DNA from: Paludibacteraceae bacterium
GTDB lineage: Bacteria > Bacteroidota > Bacteroidia > Bacteroidales > Paludibacteraceae
Assembly (NCBI GenBank): GCA_017464025.1
Contig: JAFUEI010000008.1
Location: forward strand, 1-64,000
Length of the DNA stretch: 64,000 nt
Reading direction: 5' to 3'
Position 1 is the first letter of the stretch. Each line of letters opens with the position of its first letter. Below the pieces are notes generated by a model. The model worked only from the letters and a program-made list of their open reading frames with translations, searched no databases and was not told the DNA's origin. The position numbers and the translations under genes were made by a program. Positions 25,801 to 33,598 of the stretch are shown one piece after another.

Positions 25801-25898
25801 TCGGTATGTCAGTGGCGGAAGTGCCTGACGGACTGTACCTGTTGCGTATCACGACGGCGGAGGGTACGGCCGTAAACCGCGTGCTGATAGCTCACTAA
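22821..25898 (+). CDS. T9SS-exported N-acetylmuramoyl-L-alanine amidase (Amidase_3) with propeller and Ig-like domains
   Basis: 1025 residues. A signal peptide is followed by a TolB/WD40-like N-terminal region (about 20-205) and a Pro/Arg-rich linker (RQVAPRPRPRKAPAA). The amidase domain spans about 236-440 with the zinc motifs NPGHGG, FWESNSN and LSIHSNAGG, and the catalytic glutamate in CISEGCMHDY. It would cleave the bond between MurNAc and stem peptides. Then come a carboxypeptidase-regulatory-like domain (about 490-560), two Big_5/Ig-like domains (about 570-790), and a C-terminal domain with VWPNPVQTLLTVSG and VPDGLYLLRI, the type A T9SS sorting signal. Such proteins are exported across the outer membrane and processed by PorU, which is encoded at the right end of the window. 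Removing peptides would create the denuded glycans that DigH-like enzymes cut. Confidence 0.93.
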   Translation: MKKKVSLLSMCLVALLATAQPVIVLSNRKVADGWNPQFNADATELLYVADEADEVGLQAAVSDTYVANEDLQLVLYRNGERRVLTPHGSDVNYIWQSLSPDGTKILFNTLYGTGVCDLEGKELVNLGGLDAPVWFGNDKVVGMLDTHDGDYFTSSCIAIRSLDGSMFQKLTDPKEMGMYPAVSAETGQIAYSTLRGEVKLLQTDLGSARTASTPRQVAPRPRPRKAPAAKYTKAGDVKIYINPGHGGHDSDDRPMGIYPFKALDPEGFWESNSNLDKGLKLNEWLQREGFQTKMSRTLNRTEDDRALSAIVAEANAYGADYMLSIHSNAGGPSNYVLELYSGQDQNDTRVYRNPAPRQDESRAISTVIAKWLTKNEVTTWSPASRVNGWVIGDKTFGATVMGGWGDGYGVLRALKVPGCISEGCMHDYIPETYRLMNMDYKWREAFYFMAAFCEYFLDYTLPYGAIGGQVRDWYKKIEFPKMITIRDSRDQLLPILGAKVTLLQDGKELASYTTDSLYNGVYFFWDLKPGTYTVRAEAEHYYTMEKEVTVVAGDIAYQDMLVNAKRETRPEVVSYEPDVELTDSVDVSSNIVLNFNWDMMEEPTREAFSISPEVKGTVSFENSYRTLRFKPERMLEKGTEYTVTLKKSASHPDLSYPNTMAEDFSFSFRTKDRPSLRMLQSYPAADGVEVPHKPSFILVFDERLKSTSVKANLSVVDASGNAQTINSRSLKYNTLGTGYGYASFELVDSLQADADYKLIVGPNVQDIVGLYHNKTTEIPFHTAPAAGTPAGTLTNKMEELAFAYDADNSRYVDNASAFLNKERKYAGSAANELKYTFGDDESVAMYRYTGDLLHGNGNCSFGMYVFADFSQNKVEAVWDASGDIKYTPVCTLDYAGWRYEEADMSVLPKDVDYQFMGLRIVRREGFLSAQGSIYADNLYFDRKEATGLGRLLGTDCRVWPNPVQTLLTVSGLERPASLVLLSADGKEIKSVAGFGMSVAEVPDGLYLLRITTAEGTAVNRVLIAH

Positions 25899-25916
25899 CA
25901 TCAAGGAGGATGTCAG

Positions 25917-26759
25917 ATGAAACGTTTTGGGATGGTAATATGCCTGCTGGCAGCCGTAGCTGGCATCGGGGCACAACGGGTGGTGATGCTTCCTGCTGAG
26001 GGAAGCAACGGCATCACAGAGGCGGAGAGCACCGGCTCTTACGGCGAGATATACAACATCACGCAGCCGCGTATCGACCTGTATCTGCCTTCGGGAGGCG
26101 GTCGTCCGGCTACCACGCTGTTGGTTTGTCCGGGCGGTGCGTACCAGTATGTGTCGGTACAGAACGAGGGTAAGTATGTGGCCGACTGGGCACTGCAGCA
26201 CGGTATGGCCGTGGCGGTGCTGAAATACCGTTTGCCCAACGGGCATGATTACATACCGCTGAGCGATGCGATGGCGGCGATGCGCATGCTGCGCGACAGT
26301 GCCGACGTATGGAACCTTGATGCCGGCCGCATCGGCGTAATGGGTTTCTCGGCTGGAGGCCATCTGGCCGGTTCGCTGCTGACAAAATATGCCGACAGCC
26401 GTACGCGGCCGGACTTCGGCGTATTGGTGTATCCCGTTCTGTCAATGGAAGCCGACACCCATCTGAAGACCCGCCGGCTGCTGCTTGGTGACTCTTTCGG
26501 CGAGCGGCAAAAAGCTGAATGGACGCTACGCAACGGGGTGGGGCGGCAGGTGCCTCCCTGCTTCGTGGTGGCTTGTCAGGACGACAAGGGTGTGCCTGTG
26601 AGCAACTCGATTGATTTCTACACTGCCCTCACGAAGGCAGGTGTGAGCGCGGAGCTGTTGGTGATGCCCAAGGGCGGGCACGGCTTCGGCTTTATGCGCG
26701 AGATACCGCAGGCAGCACTATTCCATCAGCTGTTGCTGCAGTGGATTAACGAATTGTAA
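25917..26759 (+). CDS. Exported alpha/beta-hydrolase (esterase/acetyl-esterase-like)
   Basis: 280 residues with a signal peptide (MKRFGMVICLLAAVAGIGAQ). The oxyanion-hole loop CPGGAYQYVS, nucleophile elbow GFSAGG (Ser), acid in ACQDDKGVPVS (Asp) and GGHGFG (His) give a full catalytic triad of the BD-FAE/acetyl-xylan-esterase-like group. It starts 18 bases after the amidase gene and is co-transcribed. In this setting it could remove O-acetyl groups from MurNAc, which block lytic enzymes and MurQ, but sequence does not fix the substrate. Confidence 0.88.
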   Translation: MKRFGMVICLLAAVAGIGAQRVVMLPAEGSNGITEAESTGSYGEIYNITQPRIDLYLPSGGGRPATTLLVCPGGAYQYVSVQNEGKYVADWALQHGMAVAVLKYRLPNGHDYIPLSDAMAAMRMLRDSADVWNLDAGRIGVMGFSAGGHLAGSLLTKYADSRTRPDFGVLVYPVLSMEADTHLKTRRLLLGDSFGERQKAEWTLRNGVGRQVPPCFVVACQDDKGVPVSNSIDFYTALTKAGVSAELLVMPKGGHGFGFMREIPQAALFHQLLLQWINEL

Positions 26760-26784
26760 CGTAAAGAGAGAGGAAACATAATTT

Positions 26785-28128
26785 ATGAAGAAAACCATTC
26801 TGCTTGCCGGTGTATTGCTCACGGCATTGTTGGTACGGGGGCAAAGTATCTCGCCGCAGCTATTGGACGAGCTCAGGCAGAGCTATAAGGAGACACCGGC
26901 TGAGAAGGCGCTGCGCAATGCCGTAGGCGGCAACGACCTGCGCAAGTTGGCGCTGAACCAGGACAATCTGGGAAAGATTGACACCGAGTTTACCTACCGC
27001 GTGACGAGCAAGGGCATCACCGACCAGAAGCAGTCGGGCCGATGCTGGCTCTTCACGGGACTGAACGTAATGCGTGCGCATGCTATTCGCGAGCACAAAC
27101 TGGATGAGTTTACCTTCTCGCAGGCCTACCTGTTTTTCTATGACCAGTTGGAGAAGTCGAACCTGTTTCTGCAGTCGGTTATTGATACGCGGCGCCTGCC
27201 AATGGACGACAAGCAGGTGGAGTTCTTGTTCAAGAACCCCGTGTCGGACGGAGGCACGTTTACGGGCGTGGCCGACTTGATAAGCAAGTATGGGTTGGTT
27301 CCTTCGGACGTGATGCCCGAGACGTTCACGACCAACAGCACAGCCCGCTTCTCGGGTCTGCTGAAGCTCAAGTTGCGGGAGTTCGGATTAGAACTGCGCG
27401 AGATGCGCGGCCCTGACCAGCAGCTGATGCGCCGCAAGGAAGAGATGTTGCACACGGTATATAAGATGCTGGTGATGACGATGGGTGTGCCACCTGAGCA
27501 GTTTGTATGGAAGGGAGAGGACTTCACGCCGCAGACCTTTGCCGCCAAGTACGGCAAGCCCTCGCTGCTGACCGACTACGTGATGCTGATGAACGACCCT
27601 TCCCGCGAATACTACAAAGTGTATGAGATAGACCTTGACCGGCATGTGTATGAGGGGCACAATTGGCTGTACATCAACCTGCCGGTGGAGGACATCAAGC
27701 AGATGGCCATCGCCTCACTGAAGGACTCAACGGCGATGTATTTCTCCTGCGATGTGGGCAAGGAGCTCAACTCGGAGCGCGGCCTGCTGGACCTGAACAA
27801 CTACAACTACGGCGATATCTTTGGCATCAGCTTTGGCATGGACAAGCGTCAGCGTGTGCTCTCGTTTGCCAGCGGAAGCAGCCATGCGATGACGCTTGTG
27901 GCCGTGAACCTGACTGAAGGGAAGCCCGACCGCTGGATGGTGGAGAACAGTTGGGGGGAGAAAAGCGGCTGGAAAGGGCATCTGATTATGACCGACCGCT
28001 GGTTTGACGAGTATATGTTCCGATTGGTGGTAGAGCGTCGCTATGTGCCCGAAAACGTGCAGCGCATGCTCACGCAGAAGCCCGTCCGTCTGCCCGCTTG
28101 GGATCCGATGTTCCTGCCGGAAGAGTAG
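26785..28128 (+). CDS. pepC: Exported C1B aminopeptidase C (bleomycin-hydrolase family)
   Basis: 447 residues. The papain-like triad is visible as QSGRCWLFTG (Cys), SSHAMTLVAV (His) and VENSWGEKSG (Asn). PepC/bleomycin hydrolases are usually cytoplasmic; here an N-terminal signal (MKKTILLAGVLLTALLVRGQ) indicates export, as in other Bacteroidales members. It starts 25 bases after the esterase gene. It could trim peptides, including those released from peptidoglycan or protein, in the periplasm. The gene is last in the operon and converges on trmN. Confidence 0.92.
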   Translation: MKKTILLAGVLLTALLVRGQSISPQLLDELRQSYKETPAEKALRNAVGGNDLRKLALNQDNLGKIDTEFTYRVTSKGITDQKQSGRCWLFTGLNVMRAHAIREHKLDEFTFSQAYLFFYDQLEKSNLFLQSVIDTRRLPMDDKQVEFLFKNPVSDGGTFTGVADLISKYGLVPSDVMPETFTTNSTARFSGLLKLKLREFGLELREMRGPDQQLMRRKEEMLHTVYKMLVMTMGVPPEQFVWKGEDFTPQTFAAKYGKPSLLTDYVMLMNDPSREYYKVYEIDLDRHVYEGHNWLYINLPVEDIKQMAIASLKDSTAMYFSCDVGKELNSERGLLDLNNYNYGDIFGISFGMDKRQRVLSFASGSSHAMTLVAVNLTEGKPDRWMVENSWGEKSGWKGHLIMTDRWFDEYMFRLVVERRYVPENVQRMLTQKPVRLPAWDPMFLPEE

Positions 28129-28179
28129 GGCATGGCCTACTGTGTTCTTTTGCTGGACTGACGGCAGTTCTGCAATGTC

Positions 28180-28869
28180 TTATAAATAGAAATCTTGGGT
28201 GAGAAGTGCGTAGCCGGTGCTGCGTTGGCCCGGTGTGTTCTCCAGTGTGAGTTCTTCCTCCTGCGGCAGTAGCTGCTCTTTGCAGAAGGCAGCCAGAATG
28301 CGGCGGAAGAGCTTGCCCTCGCGGCCGCGTATGCGGCAGAGTTGCTTCAGATACAGCCGATGGCTGAGGGCTATGTCGCGTATGGCAGTTTCTTCCCAAG
28401 CGGGAAGCACCAGAGCCAGTGTGCCCTGAAGATGGAGCAACTTGCTGCTGCAGGTCATCAGCGTGCCGTAGGTCAGCGTGTCCGTATGGCGGGCGGTGGT
28501 GCGGGCTGCATCGGGTGTTTTCAGGCTGTTTTGGAAATAAGGGGGATTGCTCACTATCAGGTCGAAGCGGTCGGCGGAACGGAAATCCTGCAACGCGCAG
28601 TGCACGGCCTGCAGGCGGTCCGCCCAAGGCGACTGCCGGAAGTTGCGCTCCGCTTGTGCAACGGCACCGGCTTCGATGTCGATAGCCGTAACCGTTGCCT
28701 GCGGATAGCGCTGGGCGAGCATCAAGGCGATGAGCCCCGAGCCGGTGCCGATATCCAGAATGCGGAGCGGTGCGCCGGCTTGCGCCCAGGCACCCAGCAA
28801 GACGCCGTCGGTGCCAACCTTCATCGCACAGCTGGCATCGTCAACCGAAAACTGCCGGAAGCGGAACAT
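28180..28869 (-). CDS. tRNA1(Val) (adenine(37)-N6)-methyltransferase TrmN6-like
   Basis: The chosen ATG at 28869 gives 229 residues beginning MFRFRQFSVDDASCAMKVGT, the usual start of TrmN6/YfiC-like enzymes; a longer frame to 28968 has no homologous look. SAM-binding motif I is ILDIGTGSGLIAL and the N6-adenine catalytic motif is NPPYF. It overlaps the end of the upstream CcdA/ArsG-like gene by 29 bases and is the last gene of the dxs operon. Modifies A37 of tRNA-Val in the cytoplasm by family knowledge. Confidence 0.9.
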   Translation of the reverse strand: MFRFRQFSVDDASCAMKVGTDGVLLGAWAQAGAPLRILDIGTGSGLIALMLAQRYPQATVTAIDIEAGAVAQAERNFRQSPWADRLQAVHCALQDFRSADRFDLIVSNPPYFQNSLKTPDAARTTARHTDTLTYGTLMTCSSKLLHLQGTLALVLPAWEETAIRDIALSHRLYLKQLCRIRGREGKLFRRILAAFCKEQLLPQEEELTLENTPGQRSTGYALLTQDFYL

Positions 28870-29605
28870 AGGCGGTAAGGTGGTGATGACCGACCAGCAG
28901 CCAGATACACAAGGCAATGCCGGTAAGGATAAACAATCCTGCGCAGATGCGTCGCAGCCACAACTCAAAATGGCGGATGCGTTCGTTGAGTCGTCCCACG
29001 CCCACTACCGAATAGGCCAGCAACCACGCAATCAGCACGACAGGAAGCCCCGTTCCCAAGCCATAGAGCACCGGCATCAGCCAGCTCCATGCTACGGGTT
29101 GGGCCATCGTCATCGGTATGAGCATGCCGAAATAGAGCACGCCGCTATAGGGGCAGAAAGCCAAGGAGAAGACTATGCCCAGCACCAAAGACCACAGCCA
29201 GTCGGGTGTGTTGCCGCCCTTTCCTGCCAGCCTGTGTCCCAGGCGATGGTTGTGTTCGTGTTCGTCGTTTCGCTCGTGGTGTCCGCCGATGAGCATGAAC
29301 AGACCGCACACTATCAGAAACGGTCCTAAGGCAGGTTCACCGTAATGCTCGAAAAAGCGTTGCACAGGTTCGGCTTGTGCACCGCCGATGAAGAGCAGGC
29401 TGAGGGCCGTATAGGCAATCACCTTCCCTAATGCGTACATCACGCCGTTGAGCACAACGCGCCGACGGGACGACATGTCCTTGCTGATATAGCCGACAGC
29501 GGTGAGGTTGGAACAGAACGGACAGGGGCTGATGATAGTCATCAGCCCCAGCAGAAATGCCGTAAGGAGTGGCATCGTCTGGTTCTGCAGCAGTGCTTCA
29601 AGCAT
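28841..29605 (-). CDS. CcdA/DsbD-type membrane protein, ArsG-like permease family
   Basis: 254 residues with about six or seven membrane segments. The paired motifs IISPCPFCSN near the start and LAFCPYSGVLYFG in the middle are the CcdA/DsbD transmembrane cysteine motifs. A cytoplasmic or periplasmic loop GGHHERNDEHEHNHRLGH is very rich in His, suggesting metal binding. Bacteroidetes relatives are called ArsG-family aromatic arsenical efflux permeases; a role in electron or thiol transfer is the other choice. It starts 15 bases after alaS. Confidence 0.8.
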   Translation of the reverse strand: MLEALLQNQTMPLLTAFLLGLMTIISPCPFCSNLTAVGYISKDMSSRRRVVLNGVMYALGKVIAYTALSLLFIGGAQAEPVQRFFEHYGEPALGPFLIVCGLFMLIGGHHERNDEHEHNHRLGHRLAGKGGNTPDWLWSLVLGIVFSLAFCPYSGVLYFGMLIPMTMAQPVAWSWLMPVLYGLGTGLPVVLIAWLLAYSVVGVGRLNERIRHFELWLRRICAGLFILTGIALCIWLLVGHHHLTAYVPLPAVFG

Positions 29606-29620
29606 AAGGGCAGCGGGTGG

Positions 29621-32242
29621 TTATTTCACAATCTGTCCGATAATCTCCTGCATGGCGGCATCCAATCCGTCGGGATTCTTGCCGCCGGCGGTAGCCATAA
29701 ACGGGGTACCGCCGCCGCCGCCCTGAATGTGTTTGGCGGCTGCTTTGACAAGGTTGCCGGCGTTGAGTCCGCCGTCGATGAGCGGTTGCGAGAGGAAGAC
29801 CGACACCATCGGACGGCCTTGCCATTGTGTGGCCCCCACCACGGCGAAGCGCACATTGGTGAATCGGCCGCGCAGCAGCGGTAGCACGCCGCGTATCATG
29901 TCGGGGTTCTGCTCGCCTTCGAGACGCACCAGCTTCACACCGTTCACGTCTTGCGCCTTCTCCACGAGTTTGTCGCGCATAACGGTCATCTTCTCCTGCA
30001 TATATTGTTCCACCTCTTTCTTCAGTCCGGCGTTCTCGTCAATAGCTTTGCGGATGGCACCGGCCAGGTCGGGGGCGTTGTTGAAGAGGCTGCGCAGCGA
30101 GGTCAGCATGTCCTGCTGGGCGTAGTACAACTCGTCGGCTTTGGCAGCGGTGACGGCTTCTATACGGCGCACACCGGCGGCAACACTGGTCTCCATGATG
30201 ATGCGGATAGAGCCTATCCGTCCGGTGCTGCTGACGTGCGTACCGCCGCAGAGCTCAATGGAGTCGCCGTATTTGATGACGCGTACATCGTCGCCGTACT
30301 TCTCGCCGAAGAGTGCTATAGCGCCCATAGACTTAGCCTTCGCAATGGGCGTATGGCGACTTTCTTCCAGGGGATAGTCCTGACGAACCATCTCATTGGC
30401 AAGCTGTTCGGCACGGCGAAGTTCTTCGGGAGTGACCTTCTGGAAGTGTGAGAAGTCAAAACGCAGTGAGTCGGGCGTTACGAGGGAGCCTTTCTGCTCA
30501 ACATGGGTGCCGAGCACGGTGCGCAGGGCGAGGTGGAGCAGGTGGGTGGCAGAGTGGTTGTTGGCGATGCGCTGGCGGCGCTGTGCATCTACTTCAGCCA
30601 CAAACAGGGCCGAGGGGTCGGAGGGCATGGAGGCGGCAATATGCACGGCCAGATTGTTCTCGTTCTTCGTGTCGAGAATCTTCACCGTAGCAGTCCGGTC
30701 GTCAGATGCAGCCAGCAGGCCTGTATCGCCTACCTGACCGCCTTTCTCGGCATAGAACGGCGTTTTGCTGAGCACAATCTGGTAGAAACTCTTGTCTTTT
30801 TGCTTCACCTCGCGGTAGCGCAATATGCGTGTCTCGCAGGTCAGTTCGTCGTAGCCGACAAACTCGGTCTCGCCTTCCGCAAGTACAATCCAGTCGCCGG
30901 TTTCCTGCTTCTGGGCGTTGCGGGCACGCTCCTTCTGCTTCTGCATCTCCTGGCTGAACTCCTCTTCATTGGTAGTGAAACCGTTCTCGCGCAGAATGAG
31001 TTCGGTGAGGTCAAGCGGGAATCCGTAGGTGTCGTACAGCGTGAAGGTATCCTTGCCGCTGACAGTCTTATCGGCGGCCTGCTTCATGAGTTTGTCCAAC
31101 AAGCTGATGCCCTTATCCAGCGTGCGCAGGAAGGCTTCTTCCTCTTCCTTAATCACCTTTTCTATCAGGCTTTGCTGAGCCTTCAGTTCGGGATAGGCCT
31201 CGCCCATGTCCTGTATGAGTTGCGGCACAAGGCGGTAAAGGAAGGCCTCTTTCTGGCCGAGGAAGGTGTAGCCGTAGCGCACCGCGCGGCGCAGGATGCG
31301 GCGGATGACGTAGCCGGCCTTGGCGTTGCTTGGCAGCTGGCCGTCGGTGATGGCAAAGGAGATGGTACGGATATGGTCGGCTATCACGCGGAAGGCCACA
31401 TCGGCTTTCTTGTCATCGCCGTATTTCTGACCGTCAGTAAGGCTCTCAATCTTATGAATCATCGGCTGGAAGACATCCGTGTCGTAGTTGGACTGCTTGC
31501 CCTGCATGGCCATGCACAGGCGCTCGAAGCCCATGCCTGTGTCAATCACCTTGTTGGGAAGTTCTTCCAGCGTGCCGTCGGCCTTCTTGAGGTACTGCAT
31601 GAAGACGATGTTCCAGATTTCGATTACCTGTGGATGGTCTTTGTTGACCATCTCGCGTCCGGGAATCTTGTCAATCTCGCTCTGGTCGCGGAGGTCGATA
31701 TGTATCTCCGAACAAGGACCGCAGGGTCCGGTGTCGCCCATCTCCCAGAAGTTGTCGTGGTGGTTGCCCAAGATGATGCGGTCGGCGCTCACGTGCTTCT
31801 TCCATATTTCGGCAGCCTCGGTGTCCTGTGGCAGACCTTCGGCGGGCGAGCCTTCGAATACGGTCACGTATAGTTTGTTCTTGTCGATTTTCAGCACCTC
31901 TGTGAGGTATTCCCATGCATAGTCTATAGCGCCTTCCTTGAAGTAGTCGCCGAACGACCAGTTGCCCAACATCTCGAACATGGTGTGGTGGTAGGTGTCG
32001 TTGCCTACGGCTTCCAGGTCGTTGTGCTTGCCGCTGACGCGCAGACATTTCTGTGAGTCGCAGGCGCGACGGAAGGTGATGGGGTCGTTGCCGAGGATGA
32101 TGTTCTTGAACTGGTTCATGCCGGCGTTGGTGAACATCAGGGTGGGGTCGTCTTTGATGACCATCGGTGCCGAAGGCACTATCTTGTGGCCTTTCGAGGC
32201 CATAAAGTCCAGAAAGGACTGGCGTATTTGTTTGCTTGTCAT
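29621..32242 (-). CDS. alaS: Alanyl-tRNA synthetase
   Basis: 873 residues, the usual length. The N-terminal catalytic core contains [20 protein letters not shown] and [10 protein letters not shown]; the editing domain has [10 protein letters not shown], and [10 protein letters not shown] completes the zinc site. The C-terminal DHHA1 region ends with [19 protein letters not shown]. It is in an operon with trkA (8 bases upstream) and the CcdA-like gene. Confidence 0.98.
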   Translation of the reverse strand: MTSKQIRQSFLDFMASKGHKIVPSAPMVIKDDPTLMFTNAGMNQFKNIILGNDPITFRRACDSQKCLRVSGKHNDLEAVGNDTYHHTMFEMLGNWSFGDYFKEGAIDYAWEYLTEVLKIDKNKLYVTVFEGSPAEGLPQDTEAAEIWKKHVSADRIILGNHHDNFWEMGDTGPCGPCSEIHIDLRDQSEIDKIPGREMVNKDHPQVIEIWNIVFMQYLKKADGTLEELPNKVIDTGMGFERLCMAMQGKQSNYDTDVFQPMIHKIESLTDGQKYGDDKKADVAFRVIADHIRTISFAITDGQLPSNAKAGYVIRRILRRAVRYGYTFLGQKEAFLYRLVPQLIQDMGEAYPELKAQQSLIEKVIKEEEEAFLRTLDKGISLLDKLMKQAADKTVSGKDTFTLYDTYGFPLDLTELILRENGFTTNEEEFSQEMQKQKERARNAQKQETGDWIVLAEGETEFVGYDELTCETRILRYREVKQKDKSFYQIVLSKTPFYAEKGGQVGDTGLLAASDDRTATVKILDTKNENNLAVHIAASMPSDPSALFVAEVDAQRRQRIANNHSATHLLHLALRTVLGTHVEQKGSLVTPDSLRFDFSHFQKVTPEELRRAEQLANEMVRQDYPLEESRHTPIAKAKSMGAIALFGEKYGDDVRVIKYGDSIELCGGTHVSSTGRIGSIRIIMETSVAAGVRRIEAVTAAKADELYYAQQDMLTSLRSLFNNAPDLAGAIRKAIDENAGLKKEVEQYMQEKMTVMRDKLVEKAQDVNGVKLVRLEGEQNPDMIRGVLPLLRGRFTNVRFAVVGATQWQGRPMVSVFLSQPLIDGGLNAGNLVKAAAKHIQGGGGGTPFMATAGGKNPDGLDAAMQEIIGQIVK

Positions 32243-32250
32243 TATGTATG

Positions 32251-33585
32251 TTATTTGAAGTATTTATCGAGTTTGCGCATGGAGCGTGAGCCGGTGAATA
32301 CCACAACGCGGTCGCCGGGCAGGACCTGCGTGTCACCGTTGACGAGAATGGCCTCGCCCGCTCTGACGATGGCGCCGATGTTCACATCGGTTGGCAGGTC
32401 GGCATCTTTTATCTTGCTGCGCGTGATGCGGCTGTGGTCGGTGGCCATAAACTCCACAATCTCGGCATCAGCGGTGGTGAGGTTGCGCACGTTGAGCACG
32501 CTGGCATTGAGCAGCATCTGGTAGATGTAGCTCGCTGCGATGGTTTTCTTGTTGAGCACAGAGCCTATGTCGAGTCCCTCCGCCATGGGGATATAGTCGA
32601 TGTTCTCCACCTCGGCGATGGTTTTTCTCACGCCCAGCTTCTTGGCGGCAAGGCAGGCGAAGATGTTGGCTTCGCTGTTGTCGGTTACGGCGATGAAGGC
32701 ATCGGCATCGGCAATGCCTTCTTCTTTCATGGTCTCCATGTCGCGCCCGTCGGCATTGATGATGAGGGCGTCGCCTGTTTTCTCCGACAGTTGGATGCAC
32801 AGGTCGCGGTCGGCCTCCAGAATCTTGATGTTGAATTCGCTGTGCAGACTCTGTACGGCCTTCTGCGTGATGCGCGAGGCACCCATAAACACGATGTTGT
32901 GTATCTCGCGGTTGTCTTTGCCGGCCTGTTCGCGCACGAAGTCGATATTCTCTTTGGTGCAGAGGAAATATACGAGGTCGTTGGCGTGTATCTCGTCGCC
33001 TCCGCGCGGGATGATGGTCTCGTTCTCACGCTTGAGGGCCACGATGCGGTAGCGCCCGTGCTCGAAGTAGCCCGATTTGAACTGCCGGTTGATGATCGCG
33101 GAGTTTTCTCTGACTTTGACCACGCAGAGGTGGAGCAGGCCCTCACACAGCACCAGATGGTAGCGCATCCAGTTGGTGCGTAGCGCCTCTTCAATCTCAT
33201 GTGCAGCCAGCACCTCGGGATAAATCAGGTGGTTGAGACCGAGGTTCTCAAAGAATTTCTTGTTCTCGGGCAGCAGATATTCATAGTTGTCAATGCGTGC
33301 GAGCGTCCGCTTGGCACCAAGGCTGTTGGCTATCAGGCAGGCTGTCATGTTGACGCTTTCGTTGGGTGTGACGGCAATAAACAGGTCCACGCCCTGCACG
33401 CCGATGTCTTTGAGGTCGTGCAGCGATGTGGGACTGCCTACGCGCGTGAGCATGTCATAGTTGGCATCGAGGTCGCGCAGACGGTCGGGATTCTCGTCCA
33501 TAAGACTGATATCCATCTGCTCTCTTGTCAGCAGTTTCGCCAAGTGGGTGCCTACTTCGCCTGCTCCGGCAATGATGATTCGCAT
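32251..33585 (-). CDS. trkA: Trk potassium uptake NAD-binding protein TrkA
   Basis: 444 residues with two RCK units. The first Rossmann motif is [19 protein letters not shown], and the second begins [15 protein letters not shown]; each is followed by a TrkA-C domain. The ATG at 33585 places the first residue immediately before the beta strand; the longer frame would run into dxs. TrkA gates TrkH-type K+ channels at the inner membrane; no trkH is in the window. It lies 13 bases after dxs. Confidence 0.95.
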   Translation of the reverse strand: MRIIIAGAGEVGTHLAKLLTREQMDISLMDENPDRLRDLDANYDMLTRVGSPTSLHDLKDIGVQGVDLFIAVTPNESVNMTACLIANSLGAKRTLARIDNYEYLLPENKKFFENLGLNHLIYPEVLAAHEIEEALRTNWMRYHLVLCEGLLHLCVVKVRENSAIINRQFKSGYFEHGRYRIVALKRENETIIPRGGDEIHANDLVYFLCTKENIDFVREQAGKDNREIHNIVFMGASRITQKAVQSLHSEFNIKILEADRDLCIQLSEKTGDALIINADGRDMETMKEEGIADADAFIAVTDNSEANIFACLAAKKLGVRKTIAEVENIDYIPMAEGLDIGSVLNKKTIAASYIYQMLLNASVLNVRNLTTADAEIVEFMATDHSRITRSKIKDADLPTDVNIGAIVRAGEAILVNGDTQVLPGDRVVVFTGSRSMRKLDKYFK

Positions 33586-33598
33586 ATAGTCGGGTTGT

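Noticed and set aside
7369..28128. A dedicated PUL regulator (SusR, HTCS, ECF sigma/anti-sigma)
   Set aside because: None is encoded between murQ and the end of the amidase operon; the nearest sensor kinase (58297) is far away and has no shown link.
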